Translations under genes and position numbers: made by a program
Part shown: piece after piece, positions 1 to 7,074 of the stretch
How the letters are laid out: the number at the start of each line of letters is the position of its first letter
Numbering within the stretch: the first letter of the stretch is position 1
Notes under the pieces: model-generated
The model's database searches: none
What the model was told of the DNA's origin: nothing
The model's input: the letters and a program-made list of their open reading frames with translations, nothing else
Assembly (NCBI GenBank): GCA_036511155.1
Contig: DATCCR010000076.1
Location: 1 to 11,842, forward strand
Length of the DNA: 11,842 bases
Reading direction: 5' to 3'
Source: Bog-756 sp036511155
Lineage (GTDB): Bacteria > Actinomycetota > Acidimicrobiia > Acidimicrobiales > RAAP-2

Positions 1-388
1 CCGGGGCGGGGGCGACCACGGCGGCGGTGCCCTTGTAGCGGACCAGCCAGGTCGGTAGAGCCTGGTCGAGGTAGGCGGCCTGGCCGGGCGAGACCGAGTC
101 GCTCGGGAGCAGGAAGCGGATGGACTGGCCACCGGAGGTGAGCTCCATGATGGCCGCCTCGCGGCCGTCGGGCAGCTGGAGCTTCTCGCGGCAGGTGGCC
201 GAGTCGAGCGCCGACCACACGAGCAGCCGCTCGATCTGCGGCTGGGGGCCCTGCACGGTGACCCCGGCCGTGGTGAAGAGGAGACTGATGCCCTCTGTGG
301 TCTTGGTGCCCCGCTCGGCGTCACCGGCGAGGGCGACACCGGGGAGCTGCATGCCCTCCGGAGGTAGCTCTGTGATCCCGACGGTCAT
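1..388 (-). CDS. Unrecognised conserved-looking protein, C-terminus cut by window edge
   Basis: An open frame of 129 complete codons starts at ATG 388 and runs off the left edge, so the C-terminus is missing. The start is chosen because a near-perfect Shine-Dalgarno (AAGGAG) lies 6 nt upstream. A second ATG two codons' worth upstream (390-392) is in another frame and poorly placed. Codon third positions are mostly G or C, as in the neighbouring genes. The visible protein is soluble-looking, with no signal peptide or membrane helix. It begins MTVGITELPPEG and contains short beta-like stretches such as ISLLFTTAGVTV, IERLLVWSAL and SIRFLLPSDSV, which could fit a PH-like or other small beta fold; that is a guess from pattern only. 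It lies downstream of hemL, separated by 227 bp, so it probably has its own promoter. I do not recognise a family and assign no function. Confidence 0.7.
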   Translation of the reverse strand, partial: MTVGITELPPEGMQLPGVALAGDAERGTKTTEGISLLFTTAGVTVQGPQPQIERLLVWSALDSATCREKLQLPDGREAAIMELTSGGQSIRFLLPSDSVSPGQAAYLDQALPTWLVRYKGTAAVVAPAP

Positions 389-392
389 CCAT

Positions 393-400
393 CTCTCCTT
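393..400 (-). promoter_or_regulatory. Strong ribosome binding site of the left-edge gene
   Basis: The minus strand reads AAGGAGAG, then ATGG, then the chosen ATG at 388. The AAGGAG core sits 6 nt before that start, which decides between two overlapping ATG codons in different frames. It is the best Shine-Dalgarno in the window and contrasts with several genes further right that have none. Confidence 0.7.
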
Positions 401-494
401 CGTGGCCGGTGGCGGCTGTCGACCGGGCGGCGTCCGCCCGTCGGTCCTGTGTCTCCTGTCGGCCCCCGGCGGGGGACGCCAGGAAGTCGGTACG

Positions 495-508
495 CACCCG
501 GCCGGGTG
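495..508. repeat. Perfect 14-bp palindrome upstream of the left-edge gene
   Basis: CACCCGGCCGGGTG is its own reverse complement. It lies about 107 bp upstream of the ATG at 388, in the non-coding gap after hemL. It could be a dimeric regulator site or part of an RNA hairpin, but short GC palindromes are common in DNA of this composition. A second hairpin-capable stretch (CCCCC-GGC-GGGGG, 463-475) and a third (GCCCC-GTTC-GGGGC, 527-540) flank it. Confidence 0.3.
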
Positions 509-568
509 ACGCACCACTGCCATTCTGCCCCGTTCGGGGCCCGTGAGGTTGGACCGCACCTCGGACAA

Positions 569-590
569 TTGCTTCGGCAACGACCGTTGC
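569..590 (-). terminator. Possible weak stem-loop terminator after hemL
   Basis: About 26 nt beyond the hemL stop the sequence can form either of two small hairpins: GCAAC/GTTGC with a 4-nt loop (577-590), or TTGC/GCAA with a 4-nt loop (569-580). They overlap and so are mutually exclusive. No T-run follows on the minus strand. This is the only structure near the end of the hem cluster that could act as a terminator; the GCCCC-GTTC-GGGGC hairpin at 527-540 is an alternative. Confidence 0.25.
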
Positions 591-615
591 TTGCTTGAGC
601 GCGCACGGATCCCGC

Positions 616-1974
616 CTACTGGGCCGCGAGGGCCTCGGCGATGGACTCCTCGGCACACATCAGCGCACGGTCGTACTCGGCGTCCCCGTGGGCCATCGAC
701 GGGAACGCCACCTCGTAGGGACCGGGGGCCAGCGCCACGCCCCGGGACAGCATCGACCGGAAGAACCGTGCGTACAGCCCGGTGGCGGCCGACGCCGCCG
801 CGCCGTCGTAGTCGGACACGTCGGGTGCGCCGTCCGGCACGAAGAAGAGTCCGAAGAGCGGTCCGACCACCGGCACGCGGGCGGTCAGCGGCCGGCCCTC
901 CGCGTCGGAGGTGCCGGCGGCGACCAGCGCTCCGGCCAGGATGCCTTGGAGCGACGAACCGAAGGCGGCGACCGAGGAGGAGAGTCCGGAATACGCACCG
1001 GGATCCAGCGTGTCGAGCACGGTGCGGCCGGCAGCGGTGGCCAGCGGGTTCCCGGAGAGCGTGCCCGCCTGGTAGACGGGGCCGAGCGGGGCCAAGACGG
1101 CCAGCACGTCCTCGCGTCCGCCGAACGCACCGACCGGCAGTCCGCCTCCGATCACCTTCCCGAAGCACCACAGGTCTGGCTGCACCCCGGTGAAGGCGGC
1201 CGCTCCGCCCTCGCCGAGTCGGAACCCGGTGATGACCTCGTCGAACACCAGCAGCGCGCCCACCGCGTCGCAGGCCGCCCGCAGTCCCTCGAGGAAGCCC
1301 GGCACCGGCGGGACGAGGCCCATGTTGGCGGCCACGGCCTCGACGATCACACAGGCCACCCGGTCGTCGAGCTCGGGCACCACGTTGTAGGGGGCGACCA
1401 CGGTGTCGGCCACCGCGGCGCCGGGCACGCCGGCCGAGTCGGGGAGACCGAGGGTGGCCACGCCGCTGCCCCCGCCGGCCAGCAGGCCGTCGGAGTGCCC
1501 GTGGTAGCAGCCGGCGAACTTGACGATGCGGTCCCGTCCGGTGAACCCCCGGGCCACCCGGATCACGCTCATGGTGGCCTCGGTGCCCGACGACACCAGG
1601 CGCACCTGCTGGCAGCCGGGGACCCGGTCGCGGATGGCCTCGGCCAGTACGACCTCGCCCTCGGTCGGCGCCCCGAAGGTGGTGCCGCGCCCGGCCGCCT
1701 CGCGCACGGCGGCCACGACCGCCGGGTGGGCGTGCCCGAGGATGGAAGCACCGTAGGACTGGACGAAGTCCAGGAGCTGGTTGCCGTCGGCGTCCCACAC
1801 GTAGGCGCCTGCGCCCCGGGCCACGAAGTAGGGGTGGCCGCCGACGGAACGGAAGGAGCGCACGGGCGAGTTGACCCCGCCCGGGATGACCCGGCTGGCC
1901 CGGGCGAACAGCGCCTCGGAGGCCGCGTGGTCGAGGAGAGGGTGCTCGCGGGGCGGGTGCCCGGGCTCAGTCAT
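616..1974 (-). CDS. hemL: Glutamate-1-semialdehyde 2,1-aminomutase
   Basis: This PLP enzyme converts glutamate-1-semialdehyde to 5-aminolevulinate, the second step of the C5 tetrapyrrole route in the cytoplasm. The 452-residue length is normal for HemL. Visible signatures are PGGVNSPVR near residues 31-39, the SSGTEATM phosphate-binding turn at 128-135, CYHGHSD at 156-162, DEVITGFR at 245-252, and the Schiff-base lysine K273 in FGKVIGGGLP. The usual VEPVAGNMG segment reads VEAVAANMG here (from about 211), a mild variant. The ATG at 1974 overlaps the end of hemB by 8 nt (ATGACTGA) and has a GGAGG ribosome site 6 nt upstream inside hemB, so the two genes are transcribed together and probably translationally coupled. 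It is the last recognisable gene of the hem cluster. The family assignment is secure, and the related aminotransferases lack this combination of motifs and context. Confidence 0.97.
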   Translation of the reverse strand: MTEPGHPPREHPLLDHAASEALFARASRVIPGGVNSPVRSFRSVGGHPYFVARGAGAYVWDADGNQLLDFVQSYGASILGHAHPAVVAAVREAAGRGTTFGAPTEGEVVLAEAIRDRVPGCQQVRLVSSGTEATMSVIRVARGFTGRDRIVKFAGCYHGHSDGLLAGGGSGVATLGLPDSAGVPGAAVADTVVAPYNVVPELDDRVACVIVEAVAANMGLVPPVPGFLEGLRAACDAVGALLVFDEVITGFRLGEGGAAAFTGVQPDLWCFGKVIGGGLPVGAFGGREDVLAVLAPLGPVYQAGTLSGNPLATAAGRTVLDTLDPGAYSGLSSSVAAFGSSLQGILAGALVAAGTSDAEGRPLTARVPVVGPLFGLFFVPDGAPDVSDYDGAAASAATGLYARFFRSMLSRGVALAPGPYEVAFPSMAHGDAEYDRALMCAEESIAEALAAQ

Positions 1975-2980
1975 GGAGGGCCTCCGCCAGCTCGCCGGCG
2001 AAGTAGGTCAGCACGAAATCGGCACCGGCCCGCTTGACCGAGGTGATCTGCTCGAGCGCCACCGCCGGGCCGTCGATCCAGCCCCGTTCGGCGGCGGCCT
2101 TGACCATCGCGTACTCGCCGCTCACGTGGTAGGCGGCGACCGGCACGTCGACCAGGGCCCGCACGTCGGCCACCACGTCGAGGTAGGTCAGCGCCGGCTT
2201 GACCATGACCATGTCGGCGCCCTCGGCCACGTCGAGGGCGACCTCGGCCAGCGCCTCGCGACCGTTGCGGGGGTCCTGCTGGTAGCCCTTGCGGTTCCCG
2301 CCCCCGGCGATGGTCACGTCGGCCGCCTCGCGAAAGGGGCCGTACAGCGCCGAGGCGTACTTGGCCGCGTAGGCCAGCACGGCGGCCTCCGCGTGGCCGG
2401 CGCTGTCGAGCGCGGCCCGGATGGCCGCCACCTGGCCGTCCATCATCCCGCTGGGGGCGATGACGTGGGCGCCGGCCGAGGCCTGGACGACGGCCAGGTC
2501 GGCGTAGAGCTCGACGGTGGCGTCGTTGTCGACGTCACCGGTGACGGGGTCGACGATGCCGCAGTGCCCGTGGTCGGTGAACTCGTCGAGGCAGCAGTCG
2601 GCCATGACCACCAGGTCGTCGCCCACCGCGTCGCGCACCGCTCCGATGGCCCGTCGGGTGATCCCGTCGGGCGACAGGGCGGCCGATCCTGTGGCGTCCT
2701 TGTCCCCGGTCACGGGCAGGGGGAAGAGGATCACCCCGGGGACCCCGAGCGCGGCCAGGCGCCGCACTTCGACCACCAGGGAGTCGACCGTGTGCTGGGA
2801 CACGCCGGGCAGCGATCCGACAGGCCGCGGGGCGTCCAGGCCGTCGGCCACGAAGAGGGGGGCGACCAGGTCGTCGACGGCGAGCGTCGTCTGGGCGACG
2901 AGCCGTCGCAGGGCCGGGGTCCGGCGAAGGCGCCGCAGGCGACGGGCCGGGAATCCGGAGGCGGCGAGGAGGTCGGGCAC
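1967..2980 (-). CDS. hemB: Delta-aminolevulinic acid dehydratase (porphobilinogen synthase)
   Basis: The enzyme condenses two 5-aminolevulinate molecules into porphobilinogen. With the GTG start at 2980 it has 337 residues, typical for HemB. Catalytic lysines are K207 (AAKYAS, just before YGPFREA) and K261 (MVKPALTYLD). The metal-site segment from about residue 128 reads DCCLDEFTDHGHCG. Aligned with the zinc type CxC...C, the first and third cysteines are kept (C130, C140) but the middle one is aspartate (D132), a mixed form. The open frame continues far upstream, but homology to HemB begins around the proline/arginine segment near residue 11, and a TAGGCT hexamer 8 nt upstream of this GTG fits a leaderless start. 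It is separated from hemD by 134 bp and overlaps hemL by 8 nt. The family is certain; the exact start is fairly sure. Confidence 0.96.
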   Translation of the reverse strand: MPDLLAASGFPARRLRRLRRTPALRRLVAQTTLAVDDLVAPLFVADGLDAPRPVGSLPGVSQHTVDSLVVEVRRLAALGVPGVILFPLPVTGDKDATGSAALSPDGITRRAIGAVRDAVGDDLVVMADCCLDEFTDHGHCGIVDPVTGDVDNDATVELYADLAVVQASAGAHVIAPSGMMDGQVAAIRAALDSAGHAEAAVLAYAAKYASALYGPFREAADVTIAGGGNRKGYQQDPRNGREALAEVALDVAEGADMVMVKPALTYLDVVADVRALVDVPVAAYHVSGEYAMVKAAAERGWIDGPAVALEQITSVKRAGADFVLTYFAGELAEALHD

Positions 2981-2988
2981 GGTGCTCC

Positions 2989-2994
2989 AGCCTA
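2989..2994 (-). promoter_or_regulatory. Candidate -10 element for a leaderless hemB-hemL transcript
   Basis: The minus strand reads TAGGCT, then 8 nt (GGAGCACC), then the hemB GTG. A TANNNT hexamer at this distance would start the mRNA at or next to the start codon. No convincing TTGACA-like -35 is seen. A GGAG lies 4 nt before the GTG, which is closer than usual for a ribosome site. A promoter here would let hemB-hemL be made separately from hemA-hemC-cobA-hemD. Confidence 0.45.
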
Positions 2995-3052
2995 CGGCAC
3001 CGCCACCGCATTCCTCCCCCGGGGTGCCCGTCCGCGTCGCGACGTTCCGGGT

Positions 3053-3067
3053 CGGGACACGGTCCCG
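3053..3067 (-). terminator. Hairpin between hemD and hemB
   Basis: CGGGAC and GTCCCG form a perfect 6-bp stem with a 3-nt loop, about 50 nt past the hemD stop in the 134-bp hemD-hemB gap. No T-run follows. It may attenuate or end the hemA-side transcript before the putative hemB promoter, but a stem this short is weak evidence. The gap holds no further gene that I can support; a 10-bp palindrome CGTCGCGACG lies at 3035-3044. Confidence 0.3.
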
Positions 3068-3114
3068 CACCTGCAGGCCGGCACCTTCCGGCTGCCGCGC
3101 GCAGGCCGCGGCGC

Positions 3115-3966
3115 TCAGGACAGCGCGTCGGCCACGGCAGCCACCAGGCCGTCGAGGGTGTGCACGACCGCCTCGGCCGTGACGTCGAGGCCGGCGGCCC
3201 GCACCGCCCCAGACGTCACCGGGCCGATCGACACGACCACCGGCGGCACGCCGTCGACGCCGAGCAGGTCGACCGTCCGCTCCACGGTGGACGACGAGGT
3301 GAAGGCCACGGCGTCGGCCGACCTCGCCCGGGCCGCCGCCCCGGCGCCGACGTGGCCCGCCACCGTGCGGTAGGCGACCGCCTCGTCGACCCGCCAGCCC
3401 TTGGCGGCCAGGCCCGGGACCACCACGTCGCGCACCCGTTCGGCCCGCACGAACAGAGCGGCGCCGCCCTCGGCGTCCCGTCCAGGCGCACTGCCGGCCG
3501 GGGTCGCCCCCGGAAACACCTCGACCAGGGCGTCCGACACGGCGTCCTCGGGCACCAGGTCGGGAACGATGCCGCGGACCATCAGGGCCTTGGCCGTGGA
3601 CGTCCCCACCGCGGCCCATCGGGTGGAGGCCGGAAGGGACCGCCCCCCCAGGGCGTCGACCATCCGGGCCACCCCGTTGGTCGAGGTCACCACCACCCAC
3701 TCGTAGGCGCCGCCGACCGCCCGGTCGGCCGCCGCCGCCAACGCCGCGCCCCCGTCAGCGGCGTCCTCGATGGCGATCACCGGCAGCTCGACCACCTCCG
3801 CCCCGAGGTCGCTCAACAGCTGCACCAGACCGGACGCCTGGGCCCGGGCCCGGGTCACCACGACCGAGCGGCCGGCCAGGGACCCGGGGGGCGGGACCGG
3901 GACGGTCGGCACCGGGGGGCGGCCCGACGACCCGCTCACCGGGTGGTGCACGGCCCTGCTCCCCAC
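3115..3966 (-). CDS. hemD: Uroporphyrinogen-III synthase
   Basis: HemD closes hydroxymethylbilane into uroporphyrinogen III, inverting ring D. The protein is poorly conserved as a family, but the bilobed pattern is visible: an opening strand SVVVTRARAQ from about residue 34, LGAEVVELPVIAIE, the WVVVTSTNGV turn, WAAVGTSTAKAL, a central AYRT tyrosine motif, then AVAFTSSSTVERTVDLL and VVVSIGPVTSGAVRAAGL. Position between cobA/hemC and hemB supports the call. The first 30 or so residues are proline-rich and outside the fold. The start is uncertain: GTG 3966 lies 10 bp after the cobA stop, but GTG 3951 has a better ribosome site (GGGGAG, 7 nt before it). In several other actinobacteria this enzyme is fused to the methyltransferase; here they are separate genes in the same order. 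Confidence 0.88.
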   Translation of the reverse strand: MGSRAVHHPVSGSSGRPPVPTVPVPPPGSLAGRSVVVTRARAQASGLVQLLSDLGAEVVELPVIAIEDAADGGAALAAAADRAVGGAYEWVVVTSTNGVARMVDALGGRSLPASTRWAAVGTSTAKALMVRGIVPDLVPEDAVSDALVEVFPGATPAGSAPGRDAEGGAALFVRAERVRDVVVPGLAAKGWRVDEAVAYRTVAGHVGAGAAARARSADAVAFTSSSTVERTVDLLGVDGVPPVVVSIGPVTSGAVRAAGLDVTAEAVVHTLDGLVAAVADALS

Positions 3967-3976
3967 GCTCGTCGTC

Positions 3977-4708
3977 TCACTCAGCGGAGGCGACGGCCAC
4001 CGCCGCCGTCACGTCGAGGCCGGCCACCGCGCCCACCACGATGGCGGCCGGCGCCGGGAGGTCGACCCCGGCCAGGTGGGCGAGATCGCACCGCACCACC
4101 CGCTGTCGATCGGTCGTGCCCCAGTGAACGACGGCCACCGGCGTGGCCGCGTCGCGCCCGCCGGCCATCAGGCGCCCGGCGATGGCCGCCCGGGCGCCCA
4201 TGCCCATCAGGATGACCAGGGTGCCGTCGAGGCGGGCCAGCGTGTCCCAATCGACGCCCGGCAGCGACGGGTCGCCCTCGTGGCCGGTCACCACGGTGAC
4301 CGAGGTCGACACCGTGCGGTGGGTGACGGGGATGCCGGCCGCGGCCGGTGCCGCGAACGCCGAGCTGACCCCGGGCACCACCTCCACGTCCACGCCGGCA
4401 CGGCGGAGCGCCTCGGCCTCCTCGCCGCCCCGCCCGAAGACGAACGGGTCGCCGCCCTTCAGGCGGACCACCCGCCGGCCCGACCGCCCGTGGGCGACCA
4501 GGATGGCGTTGATGTCGGCCTGCAGGCCCGACTGGCCCGGGCCCTTACCCACGTCGAGCAACTCGGCGCCGACTGGGGCCAGGTCGAGCAGTTCGCGGGC
4601 GATCAGCCGGTCGTAGACGACGACCTCGGCCCCGGCCAGGAGCTCGGCGCCGCGTCGCGTGAGCAGTCCGGGGTCACCGGGGCCGGCACCGACCAGGGCG
4701 ACGGTCAC
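3977..4708 (-). CDS. cobA: Uroporphyrinogen-III C-methyltransferase (SUMT)
   Basis: SUMT transfers two methyl groups from S-adenosylmethionine to uroporphyrinogen III, giving precorrin-2 for siroheme or cobalamin. The 243 residues form a single tetrapyrrole-methylase domain: GAGPGDPGLLT at 7-17, VVYDRL near 30, VRLKGGDPFVFGRGGEE at 81-97, VPGVSSAFAAPAAAGIP at 111-127 and VTGHE near 141. There is no CysG-type dehydrogenase/ferrochelatase domain, so later siroheme steps must be encoded elsewhere. The start is GTG 4708, because it overlaps the hemC stop in a GTGA and immediately precedes the conserved ALVGAGPGD strand; the longer open frame upstream is antisense-style read-through. It is encoded just before hemD, which makes its substrate. 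It could be named cobA, sumT or the SUMT part of cysG; function is secure. Confidence 0.95.
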   Translation of the reverse strand: MTVALVGAGPGDPGLLTRRGAELLAGAEVVVYDRLIARELLDLAPVGAELLDVGKGPGQSGLQADINAILVAHGRSGRRVVRLKGGDPFVFGRGGEEAEALRRAGVDVEVVPGVSSAFAAPAAAGIPVTHRTVSTSVTVVTGHEGDPSLPGVDWDTLARLDGTLVILMGMGARAAIAGRLMAGGRDAATPVAVVHWGTTDRQRVVRCDLAHLAGVDLPAPAAIVVGAVAGLDVTAAVAVASAE

Positions 4709-5658
4709 GACTCGGGCCGCCACGGTCCGAGGTCCGCACCACCGGCGTCGTCCAACAGGTAGCGGGCCACGGACCGGCCGAGGGAGGGCCCGTCGGCGCC
4801 CGTGGCCTCGTGCCGCAGCACGACGTGGCCGTCGGCCCCGGCCATCATCCCGGTCAGCACCAGGGCGCCGGGGTCGCCGTTCCCGGCCCCCGCCGGCGTG
4901 GCGTAGGCACCGACCGGCAGGGTGCACCCGCCGCCCAGCTCGGCCAGGAAGGCCCGCTCGGCCTCGACCACCCGGCGCACGGCGGGGTCGTCGATGGCGA
5001 CGAGGGCGGCCAACGTGGCTTCGTCGTCGGCCCGGCACTCGACGGCCAGGGCGCCTTGGGCGACCTGGGGCAGCATCATCCGGGGGTCGAGGGTGTCGGC
5101 CGCCATGCCCGCGGGCGGCTCCCATGCCAGGCGGTCGAGGGCCGCCCGGGCGGCCACCACCGCGGTCACCCCGTGGGCGCCCACCTTGGCCAGGCGGGTG
5201 GCCAGGTTGCCCCGCAGGTCGGCGAAGGTGAGGTCGGGTCGCAGGTTGGCCAGCTGGACCCGACGACGGGCCGAACCGGTGGCCACGGTGGCCCCGGTCG
5301 CCAGGTCCTCGAACCGGGCACCGACCAGCACGTCGCGCGGGTCGCCGCGCTCGGGAAAGGCGGCCAGGACCAGACCCGGCGCCGCCAACTCCACGGAGGC
5401 GGGCAGGTCCTTGGCCGAGTGCACGGCGGCGTCGGCGTCCCCCCGCGCCACGGCGGCCTGGACCTCCTTTACGAACACCCCCTGGCCGCCCAGCTGGGTC
5501 AGCGGCACGTCGGTCCGCCGGTCGCCTTCGGTGTCGACGACCACCAATGCGGCCTCGATGCCGACGGCGACCAGCAGGGCGGTGACCCGCTCGGCCTGCC
5601 ACAGGGCCAGGGGCGAGCCACGGGTGGCCAGTCGGAGCCGGCCGGTCGACGGGGTCAT
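4705..5658 (-). CDS. hemC: Hydroxymethylbilane synthase (porphobilinogen deaminase)
   Basis: HemC polymerises four porphobilinogen units to hydroxymethylbilane on its own covalently bound dipyrromethane cofactor. The 317-residue protein shows the family landmarks: ATRGSPLALWQAE at 11-23, GDRRTDVPLTQLGGQGVFVK at 45-64, HSAKDLP with the catalytic aspartate D84, TGSARRRVQL at 127-136, LRGNLATRL at 148-156, MLPQVAQGALAVE near 195, and the cofactor-attachment cysteine C245 in LGGGCTLPVGA. The ATG at 5658 is 20 bp after the hemA stop and directly precedes the conserved N-terminus. No good Shine-Dalgarno is visible, so translation may rely on coupling to hemA. It overlaps cobA by 4 nt at the other end. 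Confidence 0.97.
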   Translation of the reverse strand: MTPSTGRLRLATRGSPLALWQAERVTALLVAVGIEAALVVVDTEGDRRTDVPLTQLGGQGVFVKEVQAAVARGDADAAVHSAKDLPASVELAAPGLVLAAFPERGDPRDVLVGARFEDLATGATVATGSARRRVQLANLRPDLTFADLRGNLATRLAKVGAHGVTAVVAARAALDRLAWEPPAGMAADTLDPRMMLPQVAQGALAVECRADDEATLAALVAIDDPAVRRVVEAERAFLAELGGGCTLPVGAYATPAGAGNGDPGALVLTGMMAGADGHVVLRHEATGADGPSLGRSVARYLLDDAGGADLGPWRPES

Positions 5659-5678
5659 GCCGGACGCCCGGGCACCGG

Positions 5679-6962
5679 TCAGAGGTCGAACAGGGCGCGC
5701 AGCGACTCGACGAGCCGCTCCCCACGGGGGGTGCCGGCGGCCTCCTTCAGGACGACCGTCGGCTGGTGGAGGAGCTTGGCCACCATGGCCCGGGTGACGG
5801 CGTCGACCTGCTCCCACTGGGCCTCGTCGAGGTCGGTCCGCTTCGACCGCTGGCGGACCAGCTCGACCAGGCGCGCCTCCTCGACCCGGGAGCGCAGGGC
5901 GGACACCATGGGGGCGGCGTCGCGGGCACGCGAGGCCGCCCGGTAGCGCTCGACCTCGTCGGAGACGATGCCGTTGGCCGCGGCCACCTCGTCCTGGCGT
6001 CCGGTGATGGCGTCGGCCACCGCGGCCCGCAGGTCGTCCATGTCGAGCAGGAGCAGGCCGTCGAGCGACGCGGCGTCGGGCTCCACATTGCGGGGGACGC
6101 CGAGGTCGACGACCACCAGGTCGGGACGGCCGGTGCGCCGGGTGAGTGCGGCCTCGAGGTCGGACCGGGTGACGATCGGATGGGCGGTGCCGACGGTGGT
6201 GAAGGCCACGTCGACCTCGCCCAGCAGGGTGACCAGGTCGTCCAGGTCCCGGGTCTCCACGATGTCGGCCGCCGAGGCCGGAAGCCCGGCCACCAGCGTC
6301 TCGACCCGTTCGGCCGTGCGGTTGGCCATGACCAGGTGCTCGACGCCGCGCCCGTCGAGGGCCTGGGCCACGCCCTCGCCCATCTCCCCCGCGCCGATGA
6401 CGGCCACCCGGGTGCCGGGCAGGCCGTCGGTGCGGCGGTCGGCGGCCAGCGCCACGGCGCCGTGCGACAGCGAGGTGATGCCCCGGGCGATGGCCGTCTC
6501 CGACCGGACCCGCTTGCCGGTCTCCACGGCGTGGCGGAAGAGGGTGCCGAGGACCGGCCCAGACGAGTGCTCGCCCTGGGCCCGCTCCCACGCCCGGCGG
6601 ACCTGGCCGAGGACCTCGGACTCGCCGAGCACGGCCGAGTCGAGTCCGGAGGCCACGGCGAAGAGGTGGTTGGTGACGTCGTCGTCGAAGCGGATCGTGC
6701 AGAACTCGGCCAGGGCATCGACCGAGGTGCCGCCGACCTCGGCCAGGAACTCCTGGATCTCGGCCACGCCGTCGTGGAACCGCTCGACCACGGCGTAGAC
6801 CTCCGTGCGCAGGCAGGTGGACAGCAGCACCGCCTCGGACAGGTTGGGCTGGTCGCGCAGGCGGCCGAGGGCCTTCGCGGTGTCCGTCTCGGTGACCGAC
6901 ACACGGTCGAGGAGCTCCAGGGGGGCCTGCTTCTGCTCCAGGCCGACGACGATCACCGACAC
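5679..6962 (-). CDS. hemA: Glutamyl-tRNA reductase
   Basis: The enzyme reduces tRNA-bound glutamate with NADPH to glutamate-1-semialdehyde, the first and rate-limiting step of the C5 route, and works with HemL. Its 427 residues match the family length. Catalytic C50 is in LLSTCLRTEVY, the histidine of NHLF is present, GLDSAVLGESEVLGQVR follows, and the NADPH-binding GAGEMGEGVAQAL and ANRTAERVETL segments lie mid-protein, followed by a C-terminal dimerisation helix region. Two usually conserved positions differ: the residue after the catalytic Cys is Leu instead of Asn, and the N-terminal NHKTAP-type motif reads EQKQAP, so its His is Gln. The start is GTG 6962, with GAGGCGG 7 nt upstream. It heads the hem operon after a 244-bp gap downstream of rex. 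Confidence 0.96.
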   Translation of the reverse strand: MSVIVVGLEQKQAPLELLDRVSVTETDTAKALGRLRDQPNLSEAVLLSTCLRTEVYAVVERFHDGVAEIQEFLAEVGGTSVDALAEFCTIRFDDDVTNHLFAVASGLDSAVLGESEVLGQVRRAWERAQGEHSSGPVLGTLFRHAVETGKRVRSETAIARGITSLSHGAVALAADRRTDGLPGTRVAVIGAGEMGEGVAQALDGRGVEHLVMANRTAERVETLVAGLPASAADIVETRDLDDLVTLLGEVDVAFTTVGTAHPIVTRSDLEAALTRRTGRPDLVVVDLGVPRNVEPDAASLDGLLLLDMDDLRAAVADAITGRQDEVAAANGIVSDEVERYRAASRARDAAPMVSALRSRVEEARLVELVRQRSKRTDLDEAQWEQVDAVTRAMVAKLLHQPTVVLKEAAGTPRGERLVESLRALFDL

Positions 6963-6974
6963 GCGACGACCGCC

Positions 6975-7051
6975 TCGGTTGGTGCCTGGTTCGCTCGGTC
7001 GGTCACTTGGTCACAGCCTCGGTGTCACAGCGTCGGTCGGCTCGCATCGGT
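6975..7051 (-). repeat. TCGGT/ACCGA repeat array in the hemA upstream region
   Basis: Six copies of TCGGT (plus strand; ACCGA in the mRNA sense) start at 6975, 6995, 6999, 7019, 7033 and 7047. Two of them belong to an exactly tandem 14-bp duplication, GTCACAGC(C/G)TCGGT, at 7010-7023 and 7024-7037, with a single mismatch. Copy spacing is 20, 4, 20, 14, 14. The array lies between the candidate hemA promoter and its start codon, so it may be an operator or a leader RNA element. No known binding site matches it. Confidence 0.55.
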
Positions 7052-7074
7052 GGCTTGGACGGCCTCGTCCCGCC

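Noticed and set aside
595..2037. Long plus-strand open frame opposite hemL (480 codons), and similar ones at 1871-3373, 5766-7451 and 9439-10809.
   Set aside because: They mirror strongly conserved minus-strand enzymes. Their translations are His/Gly/Arg/Val-rich repeats typical of antisense frames in GC-rich DNA, with no recognisable domain.
2981..3700. N-terminal extension of hemB to an open frame of 577 codons.
   Set aside because: The extra 240 residues are Arg/Gly-rich nonsense opposite and overlapping hemD in another frame. HemB homology begins just after GTG 2980.
4709..5725. N-terminal extension of cobA into a 582-codon frame, possibly a fusion.
   Set aside because: The extension overlaps hemC in another frame and is low-complexity. 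The methyltransferase domain starts exactly at GTG 4708.
5659..6591. N-terminal extension of hemC into a 628-codon frame.
   Set aside because: It overlaps hemA out of frame. HemC homology starts at the ATG at 5658.
7010..7037. Rex or CRP-type operator in the rex-hemA gap.
   Set aside because: The two GTCACAG elements are direct, not inverted, repeats; no TGTGA-N-TCACA palindrome exists. They were kept only as part of the repeat array.
6975..7051. CRISPR-like array.
   Set aside because: Units are 5-14 bp with irregular spacing and no spacer-repeat structure, and no cas genes are present.
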